Below are positions 55,491-64,000 of a stretch of DNA of 64,000 nucleotides, piece after piece. Numbering within the stretch: position 1 is the stretch's first letter; each line of letters starts with the position of its first letter. This DNA is from Sepiola atlantica (lineage: Eukaryota > Mollusca > Cephalopoda > Sepiida > Sepiolidae). The notes beneath the pieces are model-generated. The model searched no databases. It saw only the letters and a program-made list of their open reading frames with translations, and was not told the origin of the DNA. The position numbers were made by a program, and so were the translations under genes. The stretch covers positions 50,502,113 to 50,566,112 of the forward strand of contig OY744533.1 of assembly GCA_963556195.1 (NCBI GenBank), in the 5' to 3' direction.

Positions 55491-55867
55491 GTGACTTATA
55501 AGTTAAAAAAATGTATTCCTTATCATTACGAGGAGAGTATTTCACATTAAAAAAACTAAGAATATTCACAACAAAGTTTCTAGTAGATGCATAGATTCGG
55601 GATCTAAGAAAGAAAGAAAGAAAGGATGTTTTGTTTTACGGCATATCAACCCTTTTCGCGTTATTTAATGTCAAATCCGGTCATTTTTGTAAAAGTTTGT
55701 ATGCTTCAAGTTCTTTATATCTTTAAATATTTATTCATGGTGTTTGGTTTGGTTTTGGTTGTTTTGTAGAGGAAAATTGTTTTTTTGTTTTAGGCTTTGC
55801 AGAACATGATTGAGTTTTGTAAAGGGAAAGGAAAGAAACAATAACATCAGTGTTTGGTGCATTTTAG

Positions 55868-55946
55868 GTCAGGAAGTCAGTATTTTCAGACAATCTGATC
55901 TGGTAGGACCAGAGAAGGAACTGCGGAAGGAAAGGAGGGAAGAAAG
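55868..55946 (+). CDS. Tentative second exon of an unknown gene
   Basis: A 79-bp segment between TTTTAG and the donor GTAAGA. In the phase set by the exon at 52968 it reads QEVSIFRQSDLVGPEK, then ELRKERREE, a charged, probably helical stretch. The other two frames are stopped. It leaves phase 2. The upstream pyrimidine tract is weak, and no homologue is recognised. Confidence 0.25.
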
Positions 55947-56199
55947 GTAAGAAGAAAACCCTACAAGTATTCATTTATGAAAATCTTACTTTTATCGTTA
56001 CAGAAAACCTAAATAACCTATATTTTTTCTTAATCTATTTTCAACACCGGTCCAGTCTAATTATACTAAACCCGCAGTGACAGCGTGGCTATAGGCGTAT
56101 AATATAAAATATAGTTAAACCGAAAAAAACAAAGAAAAAAGTGAGTGGCGAAACATTCAGCAGCCCCCCCCCCCCTCCCTAGGTCTAAGCCATCCTCAG

Positions 56200-57060
56200 T
56201 GTGGTTAGGGACGGTTGGTGGCAACATGGTAATCCGACTAACATGGCTCTGGTTAAAATCCATCAGTAGTCAACGCCAGGATGCTTCACCTTCTGGTCGT
56301 CTCCACCTCTGCGTGTGGTAAGCAAGCATGTGTTAATCCATAGAGTGAGAATAACAACATTGCTTCTGCGTATGTGCAAACACCATTCGTTTGTGTGTCC
56401 TAGGTCAGACCTTCCCTGACTTTGTATGCAACCGCTGGGCCTTGCTGTTCTGGGTTCGGAGGGGGGTACCTACAATCTTGCAGGTATGACGAATAACAAC
56501 GGCCAACGAGAAGAACTTCGTGCAGGCCAGACAATCCTGGGACACGATCTTTGTGGGATCTGTGCAGAAATCCGATTCACTCAACAATAATAACATTAGT
56601 AGTAGCAGATGACGCCTCCTAAAGTCCCACCCTTCCTCACCGTGCTCGGGCCTGGAACACTAGTTCCTTGCAGGGCCACCATGGCAGGCAGGTTTGGCGA
56701 TATTAGAGCTGCAATCCAGTTAACAGGGCTCTGATGATAATCCAGGTGGATAAGGCATCAGGATCTGCCGTTCTCTGGTCATCTCTGTCTGTGGCAAGCA
56801 AAGACGTGTTAGGCGCAGAACTGCAAATCAATGGAGTCAAAATTGGCAACGTTGATTTTGTGCCAATCCTTTGTGCGCTTTGGGCTAAACATTCACCGAA
56901 TTCGCATGCAACCGCTGAGCCTTGCTGCTGTAAGTGAAGTGGGGGGCGTAATCCTTCAGGTTAATAAATATGTGACTAATTAGGAAGTCTTCATGCAGAC
57001 CAGACAATCCTGAGGCACAATCTTCGTTAGCTCTATGCAGAATTTCGACTTGCTTAAAAA
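56200..57060. repeat. Two direct copies of an unclassified 400-bp repeat
   Basis: Around 56420-56590 and 56900-57060 the same order occurs: GCATGCAACCGCTG.GCCTTG, ATC(T)TGCAGG, CAGACAATCCTG.G.CAC, GTGCAGAA..CGA. Preceding parts (CATCTC..TCTGTGGCAAGCAA) also match. Both have several stops in all frames. A dead element duplicated head to tail is likely. A poly-C run lies at 56165. Confidence 0.5.
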
Positions 57061-57547
57061 ACAAACAAAGGTAGAAGAACGAGGAAAATAAACGATGCGA
57101 AAACAAAGTGAAAAAGATTATATATTAAGGCGATTCGTACGTGCACTGTTTAGTATTATTAGACTGGGATACTGTTAAGGAGACTTGGAAAAAAAACATA
57201 CACGATTATAGATTATTAGTAACTTCACTAACTAAATAAGAACGTATATTCTTAAGATGCGTCCATTTAATTAGCGTGTTTAGTCGTCGTGATCCAAATG
57301 TCATTCCAAATTTAAACGCGACGGACAGACTGACACAGACGCATGTACATTGTACACTGCTATTGCAAGAGCGACGCCACAAATGACGATGGGCAGTCAT
57401 TCAGTGTACCAGACCTGACCCATCATGACTTCGAAGAAGAATCCAGTAAAAACGAGCCGCATCGTAACAGAGTCATTGACATAATACTGACCGGTAAACA
57501 TCTACATCACACTTACCAACCCTTTCCAAAGAAAGAATATTAACGTT

Positions 57548-57588
57548 CCAAGGGACATAACTCTTATTTTAAGAGTTATTTCCCTTGG
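57548..57588. repeat. Short hairpin with AAGGGA..AACTC arms
   Basis: CCAAGGGACATAACTCTTA faces TAAGAGTTATTTCCCTTGG across a 3-base loop, with one mismatch. Words like CCAAGGGAAATAACTC are common palindromic repeats in molluscan DNA as I recall it, so it hints at the host. Confidence 0.7.
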
Positions 57589-57764
57589 ACTTGATTGATT
57601 CCGTGACATTAAAAAACGGTCCTTTTAGTTCATGTTGTTTTAAGACTAATGTGTATTTATTTGTATATAAATAAATATATGTACTTCCATCCAGTCACGC
57701 AAAAGTTAGTGAGTAAAACATGTGCTTTTTATCTACATCTCGCCTCGAACAAAACCATTTCAAG

Positions 57765-57855
57765 TAGTGAGAGGAACCGAAAAAGCAAGCCAGACAAGCA
57801 CAGATTTACCCCGCCACCTGAAATGAAAATTTTTAAAAAATCCTCCACTCTATAA
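57765..57855 (+). CDS. Tentative terminal exon of an unknown gene
   Basis: After the acceptor-like CATTTCAAG (57764), the phase needed by the exon at 55868 is open to TAA at 57853-57855. It reads SERNRKSKPDKHR, then FTPPPEMKIFKKSSTL: basic, proline-containing, no known domain. A pyrimidine-rich TTTTTATCTACATCTCGCCT lies upstream. The joined product would be only about 63 residues. Phase agreement across three exons is the sole support. Confidence 0.2.
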
Positions 57856-57899
57856 AAGTTAGGTGAGCGTGTTTTTTTTTTGTTTTGTTTTTTTGGATC

Positions 57900-59535
57900 A
57901 TCAAAAATAATTTATATATGAAAATTCAAATTACATAACTCCATGATATTATATGACTGTTTTAGTAATATATCAAGATAAATAGTGAATGTGAACACTT
58001 GCGAAGCATACTTTCCCCCTTCATATTTTGACGGAAGATGTACGCTAGTTATATAATATAGGTTTTAATGTCATTTTATATACTTATTGTAGGTTTGATT
58101 GCAATGTATGAGCAGGGCTACCCGCCGCTGTCCGTAATAAATAAAACAACAATATTATTGGTAACAATGGTAAGCTTTGTGAAACTTAATATATATTTGT
58201 CCAATGTATTGAACATTTTTAAACACTTGTAATTAGTAAATATAGCGAAATACAGTCATGGAAGTCATACTCTCTTTATGGGACAGTGACACATTTAAAA
58301 TGTGTTACAATGCGGAAAGGCTGGTTGACAGAAATCACATTGAAGATAAATAAAGATTTTTCTTAATGAAAACAATATTATTTTTTGAAGGAGGTTAACG
58401 TAGTCCTAATGTTTTATTTATAAAATCACTTAAATGTGTCACAGAAATGTGGCGATAAACTATTACTTAAACGGCGAGATAAACCGGAATTCAGGAATAA
58501 CGAAGTTGCCTCCCTTGAATTAGTCACAAAGTGAAAACCCGATTTTTTTGTTTATATCAATATCTATACTTAGCTGTATAACCAACGCAAGTATATTCAA
58601 GCTTGTTTTAAATAATATTTTTTAATTATTTATCTCCCCAGAGATGTACACTGATAAGTAAGTATACATCACTTTTTTATATACTCTGACGAAGAGAGTA
58701 CGTGTTTTGAAATTTGAAGTCCAAGATATTTTAGTTTTACCGTCCGAAAAAAGTCATTGCAGTGTGAAAAAATAATTAGACCGTAAAAAGATAGTACAAG
58801 TGTACATAATAATACATATGATTAGTAGTTGGTAGGAAAGGCATAACTTAATCTCTTACTACACATTATTAAAATAAACGTTAACTATGATTTGAAGGCA
58901 ACTCGGCGAGGAGAAGGAAAATTGAAAAAAAAAAAGTCATGTATCATGGTTCTTTTGTGTTTCTAATCTTTGTACGGGAATCAGGAAACTTGAGGATTGA
59001 CACATGGGTTCCCGCTGCATCTGTCGAATATGTTCCCTCAGTGCGAACCAGATGCTCCACGAAACCACTCCCACAAATACAAAGTGCGCCACGTGTTGGA
59101 CCTAAAATGGTGTTATGCGTTATTTTAGCGTTCACCCTCTAGATGAAAAGCAATACCAAGGCCTGATAGGCTAATCTATCTTATCTTATCCATAGCTGGA
59201 GGCTGATGTATATCTCCTCTCCAGAGTTAATAATGATAATGACGCTTACAGTTCAAACAGATATTGAACATGATATGCAAAACTCACAATTAGATACCGT
59301 CGCGAACTATGAAATCCAATCAGATCTATTTCGGTCAACCTACTAATATACCATTGGGAAATGCACAAACCCGCAATCCTTTTAGCTATTGGTAAGATAG
59401 CAACTAGTGTTTAACTAATCGTTTACAACAAGTAGTGGGCTTCGGTATATAGAAGCGCAGAAAATAGTTGAATTTCTTGTCAAACAGACGAACAGAACCA
59501 ACAAACTGAATTCTTGAAAGTATCCGACTCTGAGG
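57900..59535. other. Non-coding DNA without recognised features
   Basis: The stretch is AT-rich. A GC-richer part at 58930-59230 ends with TATCTTATCTTATCC, which resembles a short-repeat tail of a retroelement, but no family is recognised. Confidence 0.4.
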
Positions 59536-59539
59536 CAAT

Positions 59540-60100
59540 TATCTATCTATATAAGAGTCCGCTACGCTCTGAGATGGAATACTGCTAGATCTATGGAAGT
59601 TTTAGTCAGAGCACTCTTGCCTTGACAGAGTCCAAACTCGACTTCGCCATCTAGTGGCGACTGATCCATTCTGTTCTCTACAGCCCTTTCTCGACGAAGA
59701 AACGTTGCTAGTGTGTCTATTGCGGTTTCTATGAAAGGTGCTCGACTGAACTCAAATATTGTTCTTCGTCGTAAAAACATTCACAGCGAGAACTCTTTGC
59801 CCCCAACGAAAATAAAAACTTACATGTCTTCTGTGCGCATAGCATCAAACAGATATTTCCAGGAACAGAGTTATTTTCTAAGAACTTCCCATTTGTGGAA
59901 CATATTACTACGGGACCACTTCCCTGCAGCCTACATCATGGTAGTCTTCAAATTAAATATCTAATACTTACCATAAACTCACAAGAATGTAAACTTATCC
60001 AATTCATTTATCAGTTTTAATCCTCATAATATTATTTGTTACTCAACTGTCCATTTCGTTCAGCTTTATCCTCGAGTGGATCTTGGCCTTGATTAACGGA
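59540..60100 (+). mobile_element. Non-LTR retrotransposon (family 1-like) 3' fragment
   Basis: CTGAGATGGAATACTGCTAG at 59569 corresponds to the MEYC point, with a stop. Then RRNVASVSIAVSMKGARLNS near 59700 and LRTSHLWNILLRDHF near 59880 correspond to the last conserved boxes. The 3' UTR to about 60095 matches that at 55390-55490. Confidence 0.7.
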
Positions 60101-60261
60101 AACTCTTTAGTATGAAAAGTCTTTTTAGATGAAGTTCCAAGATGTCACAATTTTAATATTGGCATAAATCACACATTAATCACGTAAAATAAGCACATCC
60201 ACATTAAACTACACATATCCTTGCAATATACAAATAAAATTACTTTTTGAACAAAAATTAA

Positions 60262-60556
60262 ACACTTTAGAATTTCAAGTTTCAAAAATAAATGTTTATT
60301 GTATATATCCACACACGCACACTTATAATGTTCAGTAAATTTATGCAATTTAAAATTAAAAACTTAAAAATGTCAAGTTTTAAAAATAAATGTTTATTAT
60401 ACATATCCAAACACGCACATTAAAATGTTCAGTAAATTTATGCAATTTAAAATTAAAATCTTTAGAATTTCAAGTTTTAAAAATAAATGTTTATTATACA
60501 TATCCACATACGCACACTAAAATGTTCAGTAAAATTATGAAATTTAAAATTTAAAA
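60262..60556. repeat. 96-bp tandem repeat, three copies, beyond the PGRP stop codon
   Basis: The units share TTTCAAGTTTTAAAAATAAA, TGTTTATTATACATATCCAC, AAATGTTCAGTAAATTTATG and CAATTTAAAATTAAAA. On the - strand each contributes an AATAAA (TTTATT on the + strand, for example at 60490). The repeat starts about 80 bp past the PGRP stop codon, so it may supply its poly(A) signal. Confidence 0.85.
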
Positions 60557-60634
60557 TTTTGAAAATTATCTTTTTGTCAAAATGGTTCCATTCTCTGCAT
60601 CTTCTTGTCTAATGTTCTTTAAAGTCGTTCGAGT

Positions 60635-60984
60635 TTAACCAATAATGGTACTTTTATTTTGATTCAATGAATAAAAATGAGACCACGTTTTAATCAAGTC
60701 ATAGAACTTATCTCCTGGACAAGCGGTTTCGCGCACGTCCCTGTGCCCGTATAATAAATAGTCTCTAGTGATATTGTTCTGTTTAATACCACATACGATG
60801 AGGTTTTTGACAGCATTTAAGGCCTTGTCGTTTGGCAACCGGTCTGAGAAATCGCCCATTACCGATATTGCGACGGCATCACGGTTATATCCTTTCGTAT
60901 GAGCCCCTTCACGATTCCAGCCGCGACCTTCGTACACACGACCGTCCTCGCCAACCAGATAATTGTAGCCGATATCGAACCATC
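60635..60984 (-). CDS. Peptidoglycan recognition protein, last exon
   Basis: The exon starts after TTTATAG (phase 1) and runs to a TAA. It reads WFDIGYNYLVGEDGRVYEGR, then GWNREGAHTKG, DAVAISVMGDF, LLYGHRDVRETACPGDKFYD and ends KSTIIG. This is the C-terminal two thirds of a PGRP/amidase_2 domain. The conserved tyrosine (VYEGRGW), the second zinc histidine (GHRD) and the zinc cysteine (TACPG) are all present, so N-acetylmuramoyl-L-alanine amidase activity is expected. The domain ends normally, with about 15 extra residues. Amidase PGRPs cleave the bacterial peptide-glycan link outside the cell in innate immunity. Confidence 0.95.
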
Positions 60985-61341
60985 CTATAAAGAGAAAAAG
61001 AGGTAATAAATGATAAAGAAAACATTGTATATCCAATTAAAGTATTGATTTGCTAAATCTTAGAAAACCATTTTTCATCTCAAGTTCACCTGTTTGAATA
61101 GTTTCTAAAATTCCAACCACCACAAAAATTCACACATACAAGCATCACCTCCATTGTGGGTAGTAATAATGGTATCAATAACTTATACAGCAAGGTTACA
61201 TGTTTGTGTTTAAAATAATGTTGAATACGGAATGTTTCATATAAGCTAGAGTAAAGAAATTTAAAAATTCCTCTAGGGTTCGAAGTTAAATATTGTATAA
61301 GAAACGGGAGAGATATTTCATATTTGTAAGGTTGTATTATA

Positions 61342-61557
61342 CAGGGTGTGCATAGTCTAACAATTTAACATTTTTTGTTTCTTCTCTTGAGTAGCCATTT
61401 TATAGGGGTTCACATAGTTGTCCTTCCACTAACAAAATTTGAAATAAAATCTTATTAATAAAAACACCGATTAAAACGAAAACGTCTTGTCAAAATCTAA
61501 CCAACAATCTTCCTAATAATTTTGTTTAAATTGTAAAGAGATTTTATGGACAACCTG
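61342..61557. mobile_element. Short TIR element in the PGRP intron
   Basis: The element is 216 bp between TA dinucleotides (61340-61341, 61558-61559). The left end CAGGGTGTGCATAGTCT faces the right end AGATTTTATGGACAACCTG, an imperfect inverted repeat of Tc1/mariner style. It has no coding capacity. It resembles the element at 10550 only in its terminal CAGGGTG. Confidence 0.7.
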
Positions 61558-61618
61558 TATCACTAATTTCACGGGAGCATTCGAGTATTTCTCCGGTAGA
61601 ATTTAGAGTTGTACCTAC

Positions 61619-61837
61619 CCCGGTCATCCATGTGAAAGTTCTGAATCTTCCTCATTGCCTCGGAGCATGTACAGATGTCTGTGCAATAATCCATTGCTGT
61701 GTGGTGTATGAATACCTTTTTGACAGGCATCGGTATGGCAACGACTTCTTTGGGCAGACGCGCACCCCACTCATCCCGGCTTACCAGGGTAACGCTTTCA
61801 CAGGTGAGATTTCCGGATCTGGCGGCAGACGACATTT
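61619..61837 (-). CDS. Peptidoglycan recognition protein, penultimate exon
   Basis: The exon runs from after the acceptor TATACTTCAG to the donor GTAGGT (phase 1). It joins in frame with the next exon (DDRG + WFDIGYN). It encodes LVSRDEWGARLPK, then VKKVFIHHTAMDYCTDIC and MRKIQNFHMDDRG. RDEWGA, the first zinc histidine (HHT), the cysteine pair Y-C-TDI-C that forms the usual PGRP disulfide, and MDDRGW are all standard. A methionine lies 2 bases after the acceptor, but a PGRP needs a signal peptide, so more exons are expected to the right; I could not find them. Confidence 0.93.
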
Positions 61838-62142
61838 CTGAAGTATAAAAATGTATAAAAATATATCTATATGAGCAAACAAAAATAGGTGCGTTCGTAT
61901 TTGGCGAACACTCGAATAGCTTCTATCTATAGAAAAGTCAATGTCTGTGTGTGTATTATAGAAAACGATATTTTAACAGAACATTAAAATAAATTCCAAT
62001 AAGGCTTCATTTTTGTTTCAATTAATCTAATGACAGCATTGAAAGTTTCCTTCGATTCAATCTGGGGGCACTAAATATCATTATCGGTTAGGTCCATAAA
62101 GTGACTGAAATGTATCAAAACTTACAAGAAACAATTAATTGT

Positions 62143-62356
62143 TCATAATAGATTTTCTTCGTATTATTCGGACTACTGTTCTCATCTTGGATGTTATTCT
62201 CACGTTTCGGCTGATGTAATCTCCAACCTTCTTCAAGTGAGTTTTGGCGAACGCAGGATCTGTATGCGTTCAACAAGACGCACTAGAAGGTCAGATGTTA
62301 CAACGCGAGAATAACATACAAAATGAGAACAGTAGTCCAGAAAATCTATTGTATAA
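62143..62356. repeat. Foldback repeat with arms of about 85-100 bp
   Basis: Left arm words ATAGATTTTCT, GGACTACTGTTCTCAT, ATGTTATTCTC and ACCTTCTTCAAGTG reappear inverted on the right as CACTAGAAGGT, GAGAATAACAT, ATGAGAACAGTAGTCC and AGAAAATCTAT. The arms enclose a loop of about 40 bp. The left arm has a roughly 10-base insertion. It is followed by a TATG microsatellite. Confidence 0.75.
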
Positions 62357-62364
62357 ATACCACT

Positions 62365-62390
62365 TGTATGTATGTATGTATGTATGTATG

Positions 62391-62420
<30 letters not shown>
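62365..62420. repeat. (TATG)n microsatellite
   Basis: About 14 uninterrupted TATG units directly follow the foldback repeat. Confidence 0.95.
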
Positions 62421-62421
<1 letters not shown>

Positions 62422-62429
62422 TGATATTC

Positions 62430-63350
62430 GTCAATAACTACTCAACAAACGAATAATATGTCAGAATTAGAGGAGACCATCGATTGATTCGTGTAGAACG
62501 GACAAGAGACATGCCAGGGGGGTGCTTAGATTTGATCGTTTTTTAACTATCTGTTCGATCTATGCATGCGCAAATATTTTGGCAACTTGCGTTTTTCTAC
62601 GCCGGACCTGCAGATTTCATTGAAACATTTTACTTACTTCAAACCTTTTGTTTACATATGCTAAAGAATAAAAAACCTTCTCTCTCACTTAAAAAAACAA
62701 AACTTCTGTTTTAGAATCGTCAAAACCTTTCTCTGACAACGATCAGTGAGGTAGAAATCATTTCTCGATTTTCTTACTTAGCGAAGAGAATTTGGGACGC
62801 TGAAAGCGTTATACTTAGCGAAGAGAATGTTTTCGTTTTTTAATAACACAAATATGTGTGTGCGTGTACGGTACACAAAAAATGGTTTAAGTCCAGGCGG
62901 ATTTCTTCTTTACTTTAATGTTTACACTTATTTACAAAACATAAGTTTTGCCTCCTTCAAAAACATTCGATTCGTTAAAATTGCCTAGAAACAAAAAACA
63001 CTTGCTGAAATTCTTTTTCATTATCAATGTATTTAGTGATTTAAAAAGTACTTAATTCTTTTGTTTGCGACTGTCTTTAGTCATTTAAAAAGTGTTTATA
63101 TTTTTTTTACATAACACGTAATACTAAATTGATTTTACGCAAGCTTTTACGGAATTGGAACCGAATCTAAATACACTTACTTCGCAAACAAAATAATCAT
63201 CACAAACTACATAAACAATAAATAGAATTCTTTCTTTGTAAAAACAAAATTATGATACACACAATTATCATTTGGTTTTAATTAATACAAAATATTATCT
63301 TTCTTCTTCTTCTCATTTCCAATTCATGAAACTAAAATTGTTCTTTTCTT
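62430..63350. other. Non-coding DNA without recognised features
   Basis: This is the region expected to hold the 5' exons of the PGRP gene on the - strand. I saw no signal-peptide exon I could support. AT-rich, with an imperfect direct repeat of TTACTTAGCGAAGAGAAT-like words near 62778 and 62814. Confidence 0.4.
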
Positions 63351-63359
63351 GGAAGGACA

Positions 63360-63537
63360 ACACGCAGCGCCCTACAGTGGAAACATCGGAAGCATTCCCC
63401 GGTAGAGGCGCCTAAACGGGTGAGAAAGCAAAGCCTAGAAGGGTGAACTTCCTAGAACTTCACAGGACAAACCCTGACCAATACGATACCGGTCAAAAAG
63501 GGTGTAGCATCCATCCGAACAGATACTACACTTTTAT
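63360..63537 (-). mobile_element. SINE-like element with U2 snRNA-like head, copy 4 (truncated both ends)
   Basis: The - strand reads AAGTGTAGTATCTGTTCGGA, TGGATGCTACACC, then a GGTATCGTATTGGTCAGGGT segment, TCTAGGAAGTTCACCC, GCTTTGCTTTCTCACC and GGGGAATGCTTCC. The U2-like part begins only at AAGTGTAGTATC, and the tail past GGGGAATGC is lost. The stem GTGTAG(T/C)ATC is kept with one change. Confidence 0.7.
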
Positions 63538-63539
63538 TT

Positions 63540-64000
63540 CTTTATTTGCAGAAAATATATAAGAATTTACATTCAGGACAAATTTAGCACAAGGCCATCA
63601 AAAGTGTGGGAAAATGAGATTCGTTAGGTCTAAATTAATCACCACAATACCACATTTGCTCTAGGTGTACTTCTACACAATTTGAACCGAATCGCTGATA
63701 ATAAAATAAACACTTTGCTTATATTAATAAAAAGTATACATTTTTACAATATTTTTTTGTTAATAATTAGGAGAGATTTTTTTTATAGGTGGTAAAACAT
63801 ATTATTTCACTAACAAAACTTTGTAACAAAAAACAATCGCTGATAAAAAATAATCATTTTGTTTACATTAATAAGAAATTTTCATTGTTTTCACACTGTT
63901 TAACTGACTTATTCTTCGTAATAGATTATACCGTGTTCCGTATTCCGGTGGTCATAGACGCTTTGTTCATTATCTAAAGTTTTAGCTTTCGATCCCAGTC
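63540..64000. other. AT-rich non-coding DNA to the window end
   Basis: I see no supported exon, array or element. Confidence 0.4.

Noticed and set aside
57343..57543. Host exon reading DDGQSFSVPDLTHHDFEEES
   Set aside because: The composition looks protein-like, but the phase does not clearly fit the tentative gene, no domain is recognised and the ORF is short; left out of the features.

Overview
This is an intron- and repeat-rich, AT-rich piece of an animal genome. Metazoan EGF and peptidoglycan recognition protein (PGRP) exons with GT-AG splice sites, TTAGGG-type telomere-like repeats, and many decayed LTR, non-LTR, SINE and TIR elements rule out a prokaryote. The mix of elements (BEL/Pao, Ty3/Gypsy, several non-LTR families, tRNA-headed SINEs, a Helitron-like (ACGG)n repeat) and a short AAGGGA..ATAACTC palindrome fit a lophotrochozoan, most likely a mollusc. 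That placement is inference.

Region 1 (about 2.6-38 kb, + strand) is a locus built from repeated copies of one exon-intron module. Nine intact exons, each exactly 108 bp, phase 1 at both ends and encoding one six-cysteine EGF-like domain, lie at 2710, 10987, 16322, 20205, 23790, 27068, 34950, 37121 and 37797. A truncated tenth lies at 26520. All join in frame, so they could give one secreted or membrane protein with nine EGF repeats. The ends of that gene are not in view. Hundreds of bases of intron around each exon are recognisably paralogous, so whole modules were duplicated, not just exons.

The introns of this locus hold several kinds of tandem array: a roughly 135-bp AT-rich satellite of about 4.6 kb with an inverted block, a 63-bp minisatellite of 25 copies, a 178-bp array that repeats the EGF 3' splice site, and smaller 50- and 52-bp arrays. 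They also hold insertions: a dead Ty3/Gypsy element itself hit by a tRNA-type SINE, a mariner deletion derivative, several foldback elements, and SINE-like elements whose head resembles U2 snRNA.

Region 2 (38-60 kb) has no confidently identified host gene. It holds non-LTR fragments, a minus-strand BEL/Pao fragment (43.5-45.2 kb), a large AT-rich nested palindrome (45.5-46.1 kb), two tRNA-derived SINEs (51.2-51.7 kb), many microsatellites, and one weak three-exon gene model (52968, 55868, 57765).

Region 3 (60.6-61.8 kb, - strand) holds the last two exons of a PGRP gene with all predicted zinc and catalytic residues of an amidase. This would be an innate-immunity enzyme that cleaves bacterial peptidoglycan. 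Its intron carries a small TIR element, and a roughly 96-bp triplicate repeat follows its stop codon. Nothing in the sequence links the PGRP and EGF genes functionally.
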